A stretch of DNA of 64,000 bases from Spirochaetales bacterium (lineage in GTDB: Bacteria; Spirochaetota; Spirochaetia; SZUA-6; RPPD01): the NCBI GenBank assembly GCA_016929065.1, contig JAFGJO010000038.1:102680-166679 (forward strand), read 5' to 3'. Below are positions 1 through 8,156 of this stretch, piece after piece. The notes beneath the pieces were generated by a model that saw only the letters and a list, made by a program, of their open reading frames with translations, searched no databases and was not told where the DNA came from. Position 1 is the stretch's first letter; each line of letters opens with the position of its first letter. Both the position numbers and the translations under genes were made by a program.

Positions 1-1
1 G

Positions 2-1498
2 GTCAGGATTATTGGGACAGATGAAATCGCAGCAGCGATTGAGCAGGAAGTGCTTGCCGCGATTACTCACAATCCGCCGAGTGAAGTTCCCGAGACACGG
101 GACCTGTCTCTGGAGCTTGCGATTGACAGCAAAAAAACGAGTCTCCTCAACAAGCTTGTTGCCGGCCCTTTGTCGGTGACCCTGTATTCAAACAAGCGGG
201 GCCGGTATGCTTCCGCCTGGGAGGATACACTGATGAAGGAATACAATACCTGGGCATTTCAGGGAATTATCCCGAAACGCGGTATTCAGGACGGTGTGAA
301 TCAGTATTACTTCCAGATTGTAATGAATATTGAAACTCTCGGTCGGCTCACGGTCGATGTCCCTGAAAACGGGCCGAGAAATCCCTATTATTTCAACATC
401 ATCAGTCTTGAAGAGTTGAAGGCACGCCTTGCGGAAAGCCTGTTTGTCAGTCTTTTCCACGAACCGGTTTTGGAAACTGACGGATTTGAACCGCTTGCCA
501 TTTCACTGACTGTTGAGAACATGACCGTTCCGGTGCGGGGTGTTCTGCATATCAAAAAACCGACCGGACGTTCAGAAAAAGAAATCCTCATGAGCCAGAG
601 AGACAATATTCTGACCGGGCTTGTCCCGGTTTCCGACCAGGATGCGGGGTATACAAATTACTATTTTGAAGTGACAGCCCTGTATAATGAAGAGGGAGCG
701 GTGACGGTCATTTTTCCAAAAACTGGAACAGTTCGTCCTTTTTCCTATTCAATTGTTTCCAGGGAAGTCGCCTACCAAAGGCTCGTTGATTCGCTGTTAC
801 AGCGTGTCTCACACAATCCTGTAACAAAGACTGCAGAGGGGCAGGATGTGTCTGTTGAGGTGCAGGTGAAATCGCCGGTTGCCGGGACTGCGGTGCTTGT
901 ATATTCCAGGAAATCCACGGGCAGAACATTCAGTGAGCAGAAAGCAATTCAGAAAGCGGGATCGTTTGTCGCTGTCCTGGACAAAAAAGATATCGCATCC
1001 GGGGTAAATACCTACTATATAGAAGTGCGTGAGCCGCATTCTTATTTTGGATCTATTGTCGCGCGGCTGCCCGAAAACGGCCAGTCACGGCCGTTCAGCT
1101 TCACTGTTGAAACAATTGATGTACAAATTCCCGCGATGTTCTCGTTTTCACCTGTCAGGGAAGTCGATTCGGGGAAAGCTGTTACCATTCACATACAGGC
1201 AAAAAAGGCAGCGGATGATATGAAACTCTCTTTGAAATTCCGTATCAGGGGTGAACGGGGAGCCTTTCAGACGATTGAAATGAAAAAAGCCGGTGTGAAC
1301 TATTCGGCGGATATTCCTGACCATTTGATTATTTCCGGCAAGGAAATCGAATATTATTTTCAAATCGTGTTCGTTGATCTGGGCAGGGAGTTTACTTATC
1401 CGGAATCGGTTTCAGATCCATTTTTGTTTTCAGTAAAAAAGGAAGTGCAGGAAAAGCCGGACAAGGATGCAAAGGATAAAGAAAACAACAAGAAATAA
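2..1498 (+). CDS. Tandem-repeat protein, 5' end cut by the window edge
   Basis: I do not recognise a named family. The frame is open from base 2 with no stop, and the GTG at 50 has no clear ribosome site, so the gene starts outside the window. The protein is built from about four copies of a roughly 120-residue module (about residues 1-122, 123-242, 243-360 and 361-465, counted from the GTG). Modules share a 'HNP' near the front, a central 'GVNxYYFE'-like strand pair, and a 'PENG..RPF.F' end, which looks like a beta-sandwich of Ig-like type. The C-terminus is a charged lysine/aspartate tail. No signal peptide is visible because the N-terminus is missing. A surface or periplasmic role is plausible but is inference only. 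Confidence 0.7.
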   Translation, partial: VRIIGTDEIAAAIEQEVLAAITHNPPSEVPETRDLSLELAIDSKKTSLLNKLVAGPLSVTLYSNKRGRYASAWEDTLMKEYNTWAFQGIIPKRGIQDGVNQYYFQIVMNIETLGRLTVDVPENGPRNPYYFNIISLEELKARLAESLFVSLFHEPVLETDGFEPLAISLTVENMTVPVRGVLHIKKPTGRSEKEILMSQRDNILTGLVPVSDQDAGYTNYYFEVTALYNEEGAVTVIFPKTGTVRPFSYSIVSREVAYQRLVDSLLQRVSHNPVTKTAEGQDVSVEVQVKSPVAGTAVLVYSRKSTGRTFSEQKAIQKAGSFVAVLDKKDIASGVNTYYIEVREPHSYFGSIVARLPENGQSRPFSFTVETIDVQIPAMFSFSPVREVDSGKAVTIHIQAKKAADDMKLSLKFRIRGERGAFQTIEMKKAGVNYSADIPDHLIISGKEIEYYFQIVFVDLGREFTYPESVSDPFLFSVKKEVQEKPDKDAKDKENNKK

Positions 1499-1503
1499 CT
1501 TAC

Positions 1504-1529
1504 AAGGGGCGAACAATCGCCCCTTTTTT
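1504..1529 (+). terminator. Intrinsic terminator after the repeat protein
   Basis: A perfect 9-bp stem (AAGGGGCGA / TCGCCCCTT) with an ACAA loop is followed directly by a T run. It sits 5 bases after the stop of the repeat-protein gene and just before the end of the convergent deacetylase gene. The T tract fits termination of plus-strand transcription. Confidence 0.9.
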
Positions 1530-1534
1530 ATATG

Positions 1535-2485
1535 TTAATCATATTGTGTCCCGTTCATGAGTGTTCTGATATGGGCGGTCACTGCCTGGGAAAGGCCGAG
1601 GGGATTATACCCGCCCTCAAGCACAGAAACAATTTTTCCATGACAGCACTGTTCAGCGAGTGTCATGACGAACCGGGTGAGGTCGGCAAATCCCTTGTCG
1701 GTTATCTGAAAAGTTCCGATTGGATCATCCTTTCTGGAATCAAACCCCGCAGAGATAAATATAAGTTCCGGAATGAATTTCTTTTTTGCCAATGCAGAGG
1801 TCAGCTTTTGGCGGAATGCATGAATGATGTCTTTATCAGTTGCTGAATCGGGCAGGGGCACATTACAATTATATCCCTTGCCTTTCCCTTCACCAATCCT
1901 TTGTGGAAAACCGCTGACCGGATAGTCATACAGGGCATGGGTAGAGAAAAAAAATACTGACGGGTCCCTGTAGAAGGCCCATTCTGTTCCATTCCCGTGA
2001 TGGTAATCCCAGTCCAGAATAAGTATATTTTTACAGCCGTATGTTTTTTGGGCATACCGTGCAGCAATTGCAACATTATTGAAAAAACAGAATCCCTCAC
2101 CCTGATAATTCCCGTCGCAGTGCGCTCCATTGTTATGGGCATGGTGTCCTGGAGGCCGGATTGCACAGAAAGAATTAACGACCCTGTTTTTCATGACTGC
2201 GTCAACCGCCGAAAGCACTCCGGCGACTGCCTCAAGAGCAGGATGGGCCTTGTCAGCCCATTTCGTCACCGAGTTGTAGTGGGTGGCAGAGTGAATCATC
2301 AGTATGGCGTTTTTAACTGTCTGCGTCCGTTTGGATATTTTTATATGGTGCAGTTTTTTATTCAGTTCCGTAGCAGCTATCCGCTTTTTGATTGCCTCAA
2401 GCCGGTGGGGGGTTTCCGGAAGCCTTGGATGAAGTTTGTGGGATAAAAATACATCACTATAGATGTAGCCTGTTTTTTTTACCAA
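1535..2485 (-). CDS. Histone deacetylase family protein (AcuC/HDAC-like)
   Basis: A zinc-dependent deacetylase of the arginase/HDAC fold, about 316 residues, a normal length for a single-domain bacterial member. The full motif set is present: 'RPPGHHA' (histidine pair), 'DWDYHHGNG' (two zinc ligands), 'SAGFD' (third ligand) and 'LEGGYN' (catalytic tyrosine). Substrates in bacteria may be acetylated proteins, acetylpolyamines or acetoin-pathway proteins; the sequence does not decide. I prefer the TTG at 2485 because AGAAGGG lies 9 bases upstream and the protein then begins in the usual family position; the ATG at 2530 adds 15 residues and has a poor ribosome site. The gene stands alone, converging on the repeat-protein gene. 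Confidence 0.9.
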   Translation of the reverse strand: MVKKTGYIYSDVFLSHKLHPRLPETPHRLEAIKKRIAATELNKKLHHIKISKRTQTVKNAILMIHSATHYNSVTKWADKAHPALEAVAGVLSAVDAVMKNRVVNSFCAIRPPGHHAHNNGAHCDGNYQGEGFCFFNNVAIAARYAQKTYGCKNILILDWDYHHGNGTEWAFYRDPSVFFFSTHALYDYPVSGFPQRIGEGKGKGYNCNVPLPDSATDKDIIHAFRQKLTSALAKKKFIPELIFISAGFDSRKDDPIGTFQITDKGFADLTRFVMTLAEQCCHGKIVSVLEGGYNPLGLSQAVTAHIRTLMNGTQYD

Positions 2486-2635
2486 GAAAATGGTCCCTTC
2501 TGTTTTTATGTTACCGCGGGATCCGGGCATTTATCAGAGACCCTGCGGGCTGGAAGCAACTGGGTTTGGATATATCAATCTACCCCGTTAAATATAGAAA
2601 ATCATGTTTTTTATTGCAAATTTTTCTTTTTCAGG

Positions 2636-2698
2636 TTTTTACAACTATTTTACAATTTGGTTGCATCTTTTTTACATCCTCCGGGTACATTTTTTACA
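2636..2698. promoter_or_regulatory. Four TTTTACA direct repeats upstream of the pentapeptide gene
   Basis: The motif T4-6ACA occurs at 2636-2643, 2648-2654, 2668-2676 and 2690-2698, the last ending 23 bases before the start codon. A clear -35/-10 pair was not found. The cluster lies between the deacetylase gene and the pentapeptide-repeat gene, which are transcribed divergently. It could be a regulator-binding array or simply AT-rich promoter DNA. Confidence 0.3.
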
Positions 2699-2721
2699 GA
2701 TACACTGTCAAGGAGGAAGAT

Positions 2722-3270
2722 ATGAGAACATTAAAAGAAATTGTGAGAAAGGAACTGTCTTCAGAAAAACTTGATGCGTTGATTCAGCGTCAAAAAAAGG
2801 CGGGAAGGGATATCGAACTGCTTCATTATATCATAAAGTCGCATGATTTCAGCTGTAAAAAGTACGGCTTTTTTGAAATTTATAATTCAGAGCTGAAACA
2901 ATGCGACTTCACTGCCGCTGAAATTCTCCATCCGGTTTTCGGCGAAGTTTTTGGAACAGAGATCAATTTTTCATGCGCTGTATTCAAAAAAGGTGAAATC
3001 ATATGGTCCAAACTTCCCGGTGCAGTGTTCAGGGATTCAATTATGTCGAGGATGTATTTTTTTGAAACTGATCTCAGCGGAGCTGATTTCACCGGAGCTG
3101 ATTTGACGGCCGCTTCTTTTATAAAATGCAATCTCAACCGGGTTGTTTTTAAAAATACTCTTATTGAAAAGACCCGCTTTGAAGATTGTTCCATGAAAGA
3201 TGTATGCGGTATGCCCGATTACGCTCATACCTATACCCCGGTGATGTTCAGTTCAAAAAATCATGAATAG
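2722..3270 (+). CDS. Pentapeptide-repeat protein
   Basis: A 182-residue protein. The track ORF begins far upstream, but the ATG at 2722 has an excellent ribosome site (AAGGAGGA) and gives a compact protein. After an N-terminal helical region (residues 1-55) the sequence shows pentapeptide-type A(D/N)LxX periodicity, clearest around residues 110-155 ('DLSGADFTGADL', then 'FIKCNL', 'FKNTLI', 'FEDCSM'). Such repeats form a right-handed quadrilateral beta helix. Functions in the superfamily vary from gyrase protection to structural roles, and nothing here chooses between them. It is monocistronic, with a hairpin and T run downstream. Confidence 0.8.
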   Translation: MRTLKEIVRKELSSEKLDALIQRQKKAGRDIELLHYIIKSHDFSCKKYGFFEIYNSELKQCDFTAAEILHPVFGEVFGTEINFSCAVFKKGEIIWSKLPGAVFRDSIMSRMYFFETDLSGADFTGADLTAASFIKCNLNRVVFKNTLIEKTRFEDCSMKDVCGMPDYAHTYTPVMFSSKNHE

Positions 3271-3336
3271 CTGAAATGTTATCAGTATAATCCGGAACAT
3301 CTGGCATGTTGACACGGATTTTACCCTGATTTTCCC

Positions 3337-3369
3337 GGAGTTCAGCTGAACAGCTCCATGTGTTTTTTT
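3337..3369 (+). terminator. Possible terminator after the pentapeptide gene
   Basis: GGAG and CTCC flank a TTCAGCTGAA palindrome, followed within 6 bases by a seven-T run. Pairing is imperfect, so this is a weak call. The rest of the 3271-3450 gap shows nothing else I can name. Confidence 0.4.
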
Positions 3370-3451
3370 CTCTCTCTTGACCCCCTCATGGAATACATTA
3401 TAATCTCCTGTTTACCATACTTTATGTAATTTACCCGAATTCGCAAAGAAC

Positions 3452-3480
3452 TTGACAAAGTATACCTATAGGTATAACTT
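3452..3480 (+). promoter_or_regulatory. Sigma-70-type promoter of the oxidoreductase operon
   Basis: TTGACA at 3452-3457 with -10 candidates TATAAC (15-base spacer) or TAACTT (17-base spacer). The first gene of the operon starts at 3513. The spacer is occupied by a palindrome (separate entry), so the promoter looks repressible. Confidence 0.7.
3461..3476. promoter_or_regulatory. Perfect 16-bp palindrome inside the promoter, operator-like
   Basis: TATACCTATAGGTATA is a perfect inverted repeat filling the spacer between -35 and -10. The ATACC..GGTAT form resembles, from memory, operators of the CsoR/CstR (DUF156) family that sense copper or reactive sulfur. That assignment is inference; no such regulator gene is in the window. 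Confidence 0.55.
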
Positions 3481-3512
3481 GAAACCAATACTTTTACGAC
3501 AAGTGAGGGGCT

Positions 3513-3773
3513 ATGCAAGAGACCATTTCAGATATAAAAACCAAATCCGGCCCAAAAGGCCGCCCGGAAATTGATCCGGAGATATGCAAGGGCTGCGGAT
3601 TATGTATTCCATCCTGCCCGAAAGATGTACTTTCCATTTCAAAAAAGACGAATTCGCAGGGTATTCAGTTTTCCGAGTACGATGAAAGCGGAAACTGTAT
3701 AGCCTGTAAAAATTGTGCAATAACATGTCCTGAACGGGCGATTTCCATCTATAAATTTGTGGAGGAGGAATAA
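3513..3773 (+). CDS. Ferredoxin-type 2x[4Fe-4S] subunit of 2-oxoacid oxidoreductase
   Basis: An 86-residue electron-transfer subunit. It holds two CxxCxxCxxxCP clusters ('CKGCGLCIPSCP' and 'CIACKNCAITCP'), the signature of the delta/ferredoxin subunit of 2-oxoacid:ferredoxin oxidoreductases. It is the first gene of a four-gene operon (delta, alpha, beta, gamma) and is followed after 2 bases by the alpha gene. It would pass electrons from the thiamine-pyrophosphate site to free ferredoxin. The start ATG follows GTGAGGGG. Confidence 0.93.
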   Translation: MQETISDIKTKSGPKGRPEIDPEICKGCGLCIPSCPKDVLSISKKTNSQGIQFSEYDESGNCIACKNCAITCPERAISIYKFVEEE

Positions 3774-3775
3774 CC

Positions 3776-4831
3776 GTGTCAGACAAATTACTCATGAAGG
3801 GAAACGAAGTTATCGGCGAGGCAGCCATTATTGCAGGATGCCGCCATTATTTCGGATACCCGATTACCCCGCAGAATGAAATTCCCGCATATATGGCAGC
3901 ACGAATGCCTGAAGTCGGGGGAGTGTTTGTTCAGGCCGAGAGTGAAGTTGCAGCTATTAATATGGTGCTTGGAGCCGCAGCAGCAGGTGCCCGGGTCATG
4001 ACCTCTTCGTCCTCACCCGGTATCAGTTTAAAGCAGGAAGGCATATCCTATCTTTCTGCCTGTGAACTGCCTGCGGTGATCGTGAACATGATGCGCGGAG
4101 GCCCCGGTCTTGGAAACATCGCCGGCGCCCAGGGGGATTACTTTCAGGCGACAAAAGGCGGCGGCCATGGCGATTATCGTTTGATTGTTCTTGCCCCGGC
4201 AACAGTACAGGAGATGGCCGATTATACAGTTCAGGCATTTGATCTTGCAGACAAATACCGGACTGTGGTCATGATCCTCGGCGACGGACACATTGGACAG
4301 ATGTCAGAACCGCTTGTTCTGCCGAAACCCACCGGGAAAACATTCGATAAATCTGCCTGGTCTTTGACCGGCGCCAAAGGGCGGGATCAGCATATTGTCC
4401 GGTCCCTGTTGCTTTATCCGGAAGATGAACTTGAAAAATTGAATATCCGGCTTCAGGAAAAATATAAATTAATCACAAAAAATGAAATTCTGTACAAAAC
4501 CTATATGACAGATGATGCAGACTACCTTTTGATCGGATTCGGCATGTGTTCCAGGCTCGCACGGGGTGCATGTGATGTGTTGCGGAAAAAAGGCCTAAAA
4601 GCCGGAATGTTCCGGCCGGTCACATTGTGGCCCTTCCCAAGTGCAGAACTTGCAAAAGCAGCAGCTGGAAAGAAAAAAATACTCGTTATCGAAATGAATG
4701 CAGGGCAGATGATCGAAGATGTCAATCTGGCTATTGGATGCAGCATCCCGGTAGATTTTGTCGGGAGAATGGGTGGGATGGTTCCGGAACTGGAGACCAT
4801 TGTCGAGAGGGTGGAAACATATGTCAAGTAA
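3776..4831 (+). CDS. vorB: 2-oxoacid:ferredoxin oxidoreductase alpha subunit, VorB-like
   Basis: A 351-residue alpha subunit of an oxygen-sensitive oxidoreductase that converts a branched 2-oxoacid (or 2-oxoglutarate) plus CoA to acyl-CoA, CO2 and reduced ferredoxin. The N-terminal 'MKGNEVIGEAAIIAGC' and 'FGYPITPQNEIP' segments and the 'SSSSPGISLKQEG' segment match the VorB/KorA pyrimidine-binding domain; the C-terminal 110 residues form the transketolase-like third domain. The start is GTG, 6 bases after GGAGGAA. It overlaps the beta gene by 11 bases. VorB rather than KorA is favoured by overall resemblance; substrate specificity cannot be proved from sequence. Confidence 0.9.
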   Translation: MSDKLLMKGNEVIGEAAIIAGCRHYFGYPITPQNEIPAYMAARMPEVGGVFVQAESEVAAINMVLGAAAAGARVMTSSSSPGISLKQEGISYLSACELPAVIVNMMRGGPGLGNIAGAQGDYFQATKGGGHGDYRLIVLAPATVQEMADYTVQAFDLADKYRTVVMILGDGHIGQMSEPLVLPKPTGKTFDKSAWSLTGAKGRDQHIVRSLLLYPEDELEKLNIRLQEKYKLITKNEILYKTYMTDDADYLLIGFGMCSRLARGACDVLRKKGLKAGMFRPVTLWPFPSAELAKAAAGKKKILVIEMNAGQMIEDVNLAIGCSIPVDFVGRMGGMVPELETIVERVETYVK

Positions 4832-5588
4832 TACCAGGATAAAAGAACAGCTTATAATGAAACGCCCCGATTCCATGTTTGAAATGAAGAATCACTACTG
4901 CCCTGGCTGCGGTCACGGCATTATTCACAATATGCTGGGTGAATGTATCGATGAGCTAGGGGTTCAGGAAAATACGATACTTGTTGCACCAGTCGGATGT
5001 GCGGTGATGGCATTTTTGTATTTTAAAATGGACGGGTGTGAAGCTCCCCATGGCCGTGTGCCGGCTGTTGCAACAGGGATCAAACGGGTACACCCCGATA
5101 AAATTGTCCTGGCCTATCAGGGCGACGGCGACCTGCTTGCAATCGGGATGGCGGAAACAATCCATGCTGCAAACCGCGGGGAAAATATTACGGTCATTTT
5201 TGTCAATAATGCAAACTATGGAATGACGGGCGGTCAAATGGCTCCAACCACGCTTCCCGGCCAGCGGACAAAAACGACTCCGAAGGGAAGAAACACCTCT
5301 ACAGAAGGGTTTCCGATCAAGGCATGTGAACTCATCAATACACTCGAAGCACCGGTGTTTATTGAACGCTGTTCAGTACACAATGTTCCAAATATTCGGA
5401 AAACAAAGCGGGCATTAAAAAAGGCGCTTGAAAACCAGATAGAAAAGCGGGGATATTCGTTTGTCGAAGTTTTATCGATGTGTCCTACCAACTGGGGGAT
5501 GCAGCCGGTTGATGGCACCAAATGGCTGGAAGAATCCATGATTCCTGCTTTTCCGCTTGGAAATTTCCGGGACAGAGGAGCAGAATAA
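4821..5588 (+). CDS. 2-oxoacid:ferredoxin oxidoreductase beta subunit (TPP-binding)
   Basis: A 255-residue beta subunit carrying the thiamine-pyrophosphate site. It shows the 'HYCPGCGHG' cysteine motif near residue 30 and the TPP motif 'GDGDLLAIG...' ending in 'NNANYGMTGGQ'. I chose the ATG at 4821 over the longer track ORF because GAGAGGGTGG precedes it; a later ATG at 4858 would also give a family-like N-terminus. It overlaps the alpha gene by 11 bases and shares its last base with the gamma start, so translation is probably coupled. Confidence 0.92.
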   Translation: MSSNTRIKEQLIMKRPDSMFEMKNHYCPGCGHGIIHNMLGECIDELGVQENTILVAPVGCAVMAFLYFKMDGCEAPHGRVPAVATGIKRVHPDKIVLAYQGDGDLLAIGMAETIHAANRGENITVIFVNNANYGMTGGQMAPTTLPGQRTKTTPKGRNTSTEGFPIKACELINTLEAPVFIERCSVHNVPNIRKTKRALKKALENQIEKRGYSFVEVLSMCPTNWGMQPVDGTKWLEESMIPAFPLGNFRDRGAE

Positions 5589-6142
5589 TGACAGAGCGCA
5601 TATTTATTGCCGGATTCGGCGGGCAGGGTGCAATTCTTGCGGGGAAACTGATTTGTCTTGCAGCGATGCATGAAGGAAAGAATATCTCTCATATTCCGTC
5701 CTATGGGGTTGAAATGCGCGGCGGTGCGGCAAACTGCTCGGTGGTGGTTTCAGATGAAGATATACCGTCTCCGCTGGTATTCAAACCAGATGTTTTGGTG
5801 ACCCTCAATGAGCAGTCTCTCAGCAAGTTTATTGACCGGCTGAGACCGGACGGGCTGCTGGTTTACAATTCTTCCCTCATTCATACTACTCCATCACGGA
5901 AAGATATTACTGTTGTGGCGGTTGATGCGAATGATATTGCCGAGGGGCTTGGCTCTTCCCGTGCTGCGAATATGGTTTTGATTGGAGCAGTTGCAGGATT
6001 GAAGCCGGAGATCGCCTCTGTTGAGTCGGTTATTTCCGAGCTCGGTAAAGCCGTGTCAACGCGAAATCTGGAGCTCAATGAGCTGAACAAGAAGGCTCTT
6101 TTTGCGGGGAAAGAGGCTGTGCTCACAAAAGCGAAAAAGTAG
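5588..6142 (+). CDS. 2-oxoacid:ferredoxin oxidoreductase gamma subunit
   Basis: A 184-residue gamma subunit. It begins with 'IFIAGFGGQGAILAGKL', the GxGGQG signature of the family, followed by 'PSYGVEMRGGAANCSV', which is typical of KorC/VorA-type gamma subunits. The ATG at 5588 overlaps the beta stop (TAATG). It completes a four-subunit complex usually used by anaerobes in amino-acid or 2-oxoacid fermentation. No terminator is visible after it; the next 600 bases are repeat-rich and non-coding. Confidence 0.92.
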   Translation: MTERIFIAGFGGQGAILAGKLICLAAMHEGKNISHIPSYGVEMRGGAANCSVVVSDEDIPSPLVFKPDVLVTLNEQSLSKFIDRLRPDGLLVYNSSLIHTTPSRKDITVVAVDANDIAEGLGSSRAANMVLIGAVAGLKPEIASVESVISELGKAVSTRNLELNELNKKALFAGKEAVLTKAKK

Positions 6143-6660
6143 AACTGCAGATTTCCACCAATGAAGAGATGTTTCTCACAGAGGCACAGAGAACACTGAG
6201 AGAAAGTGTCAGATCGAGTTCGAACCAATACAATTTATTTTAACATAAACCGCATGAACTCTCCTTAAATTGATATTTTATTTTTTTTTCATCTTCTATC
6301 TTCGTCAGTCAATTTTTCTGCATCCTTTGTGTTCCTTGTGATCTTTGTGAGAGTTTTTTTTAAAAAAAGATTGCCGCGTCGCTTTGCTCCTTGCATAGAC
6401 ATGTTTCCAAAAAAGCAAAGCCACCATCTTTTATTCCGCTTCGTCCCTTCAAGACTATGGCAGCGCCTCAATCTTCATGTTCATTATGTCCATTCTTTTC
6501 CTGCCTTTCATGATTTCATTATGAATTCCTCTTCAATGTGCGTTCTTTACGCACTCTGCGAGAGCCTTATCCTCATATTTTACCCAAAAAAACACCTAAA
6601 CAAGTGTTAATATGTATTACCCTCTGAAAACATAAAAAAAAACATACTTTTTTTCATATC
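6143..6660. repeat. Gene-free patch of degenerate intergenic repeats
   Basis: About 500 bases without a credible gene. On the plus strand, 6171-6206 contains 'TTTCTCACAGAGGCACAGAG'. On the minus strand, 6316-6354 reads as the related 'CTCTCACAAAGATCACAAG' pattern and 6465-6565 reads 'CTCTCGCAGAGTGCGTAAAG' followed by AACATGAAGATTGA-like text. Related strings recur at 51649-51683 and at the right end of the window. The two ORFs here (6329-6610 plus, 6289-6471 minus) are translations of this repeat and I do not believe them. Confidence 0.65.
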
Positions 6661-6663
6661 ATG

Positions 6664-6691
6664 TTGACAGAAAATAATTATTAGTTAGAAT
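6664..6691 (+). promoter_or_regulatory. Promoter of the mraZ division cluster
   Basis: TTGACA at 6664-6669 and TAGAAT at 6686-6691 with a 16-base spacer, about 47 bases before the mraZ ATG. It is the only strong promoter upstream of the division genes. Confidence 0.8.
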
Positions 6692-6701
6692 TGTCAATAA
6701 G

Positions 6702-6716
6702 TGGGGATTAGTGGGA
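6702..6716 (+). promoter_or_regulatory. MraZ box: two TGGGN repeats spaced by 5
   Basis: TGGGG-ATTAG-TGGGA reproduces the TGGGN direct repeats with 5-base spacing that E. coli MraZ binds upstream of its own operon; a third degenerate copy may follow (AGGAA). It lies just downstream of the -10, fitting autorepression of the cluster by the first gene. Confidence 0.75.
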
Positions 6717-6744
6717 AAAAAGGAAAATGAAAGGTGTTTAGTGG

Positions 6745-7194
6745 ATGTTAACAGGAGAATTTAAGTATTCTTTAGATGAAAAGGGGAGACTTAATATCCC
6801 TCAGCGTGTTCGCCAGTCGATCACCGGGAATATCATGATCATCACCCGAGGTATCGACAAATGCATCTGGCTTTTTCCTCCCGGGGAATGGAGCAGTATT
6901 TCCAAAAACCTGATAGATTCATCATCGATGTTTTTAGAGAAAACAAGATTGATCCAGCGCCGAATTCTGGCTCCTGCGCAGGAGATCGAAATGGACAAAT
7001 CGGGCCGTATTTCCATTCCCCAGACACTCCGTGAATATGCAGGGCTAAAAAAGGACTGCATTATTCTGGGAATGCTGAAATATGTTGAAATATGGGATGA
7101 AGAGATGTATGCAGGCTACTGGGATGAAAATGAGACGAAATTCCAGGATGCGGCTGAAAAACTTGGCGACAAGATCACCTTTAAGGCAGAATAG
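6745..7194 (+). CDS. mraZ: Transcriptional regulator MraZ
   Basis: A 149-residue protein with two SpoVT/AbrB-type domains, each with a DxxGR core ('SLDEKGRLNIP' near residue 10 and 'MDKSGRISIP' near residue 83). MraZ forms a ring and binds repeats in its own promoter; matching boxes are present 30-40 bases upstream. It is the first gene of the dcw cluster, as in most bacteria, and is followed after 2 bases by rsmH. The start ATG lies 8 bases after AAGGTG. Confidence 0.96.
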   Translation: MLTGEFKYSLDEKGRLNIPQRVRQSITGNIMIITRGIDKCIWLFPPGEWSSISKNLIDSSSMFLEKTRLIQRRILAPAQEIEMDKSGRISIPQTLREYAGLKKDCIILGMLKYVEIWDEEMYAGYWDENETKFQDAAEKLGDKITFKAE

Positions 7195-7196
7195 GT

Positions 7197-8156
7197 ATGA
7201 CAGAAGAGAAAATAAACAGTTTTGCTCACACCCCGGTGCTTCTTGAAGAGGTTATGTCTTTTCTGCGTCCCGCACATGACAGGGCCGAGTGTCTCCTGGT
7301 GGATGGAACCGTCGGTGAGGGCGGGCATTCCGAAGAATTTCTGAAACGTTTTTCAAAAATGAAAATCATTTGTGTTGATGCAGACAAACACCAAATCACC
7401 ACAGCGGCAGAGCGTCTGAAAAAATATTTGCCGAGAGTGCGGTTTGTGAAATCACGGTTTTCCGATTTCTTCAATAATTACGATGTGAAGGGGAATCCCC
7501 GGCCCGACAGGATTCTTCTTGATCTGGGCATATCAATGTTTCATTTCAAAGAGAGCGGCCGGGGCTTTTCGTTTCAAAAAGATGAGAAACTGGATATGCG
7601 TTTATCGAATGAAACAAAAAAAACTGCAGCATCAATTATTAATAATGAATCCGAACAGGAAATTGCCCGGATATTGTTTGAATACGGTGAAGAGAGGGCT
7701 TCCCGGCGCATTGCCCGCGCAATTGTCGAGGCAAGGAAGCAGTCGCCGATTAAAACAACAACTCAGCTTGCTGGAATCGTAAAAAAAGCGGTGGGGCAGG
7801 CAGGGAAATCAAAAATAAATCCTGCAACAAAAACATTCCAGGCCCTGCGGATTGCGGTCAATCATGAGCTGGAAGAACTCAAGGCGGGCCTGGAGAAGGG
7901 TTTCAGTATTTTAAGTGATCATGGCCGGATGGGGGTGATTTCATTTCATTCACTCGAGGACCGAATTGTAAAATGGTTTTTCAAAGACAAGGCGAGGGAG
8001 TGTATTTGTCCTTCGAATGTGCCGATTTGTCAATGCAGGGGCAAAAAAGAGCTTGTGGAACTGACAAAAAAGCCGATTGTCCCCGGTTCCGCGGAAATGA
8101 AGAGCAATCCGGCTTCGCGGAGCGCGAAATTACGCGTGGTGGAGAAATGTCTATGA
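7197..8156 (+). CDS. rsmH: 16S rRNA (cytosine-1402 N4) methyltransferase RsmH
   Basis: A 319-residue SAM-dependent methyltransferase. The SAM-binding loop 'VDGTVGEGGHS' is near residue 38, the catalytic-site region 'LLDLGISMFHF' near residue 104, and the C-terminal 'ISFHSLEDRIVKWFF' is highly characteristic. It modifies C1402 in the ribosomal decoding centre. The position between mraZ and ftsL is the standard dcw order. Its stop overlaps the ftsL start (ATGA). Confidence 0.97.
   Translation: MTEEKINSFAHTPVLLEEVMSFLRPAHDRAECLLVDGTVGEGGHSEEFLKRFSKMKIICVDADKHQITTAAERLKKYLPRVRFVKSRFSDFFNNYDVKGNPRPDRILLDLGISMFHFKESGRGFSFQKDEKLDMRLSNETKKTAASIINNESEQEIARILFEYGEERASRRIARAIVEARKQSPIKTTTQLAGIVKKAVGQAGKSKINPATKTFQALRIAVNHELEELKAGLEKGFSILSDHGRMGVISFHSLEDRIVKWFFKDKARECICPSNVPICQCRGKKELVELTKKPIVPGSAEMKSNPASRSAKLRVVEKCL

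Noticed and set aside
6329-6610. 93-residue ORF on the plus strand (and 6289-6471 on the minus)
   Set aside because: No ribosome site, and the sequence is a translation of degenerate intergenic repeats.
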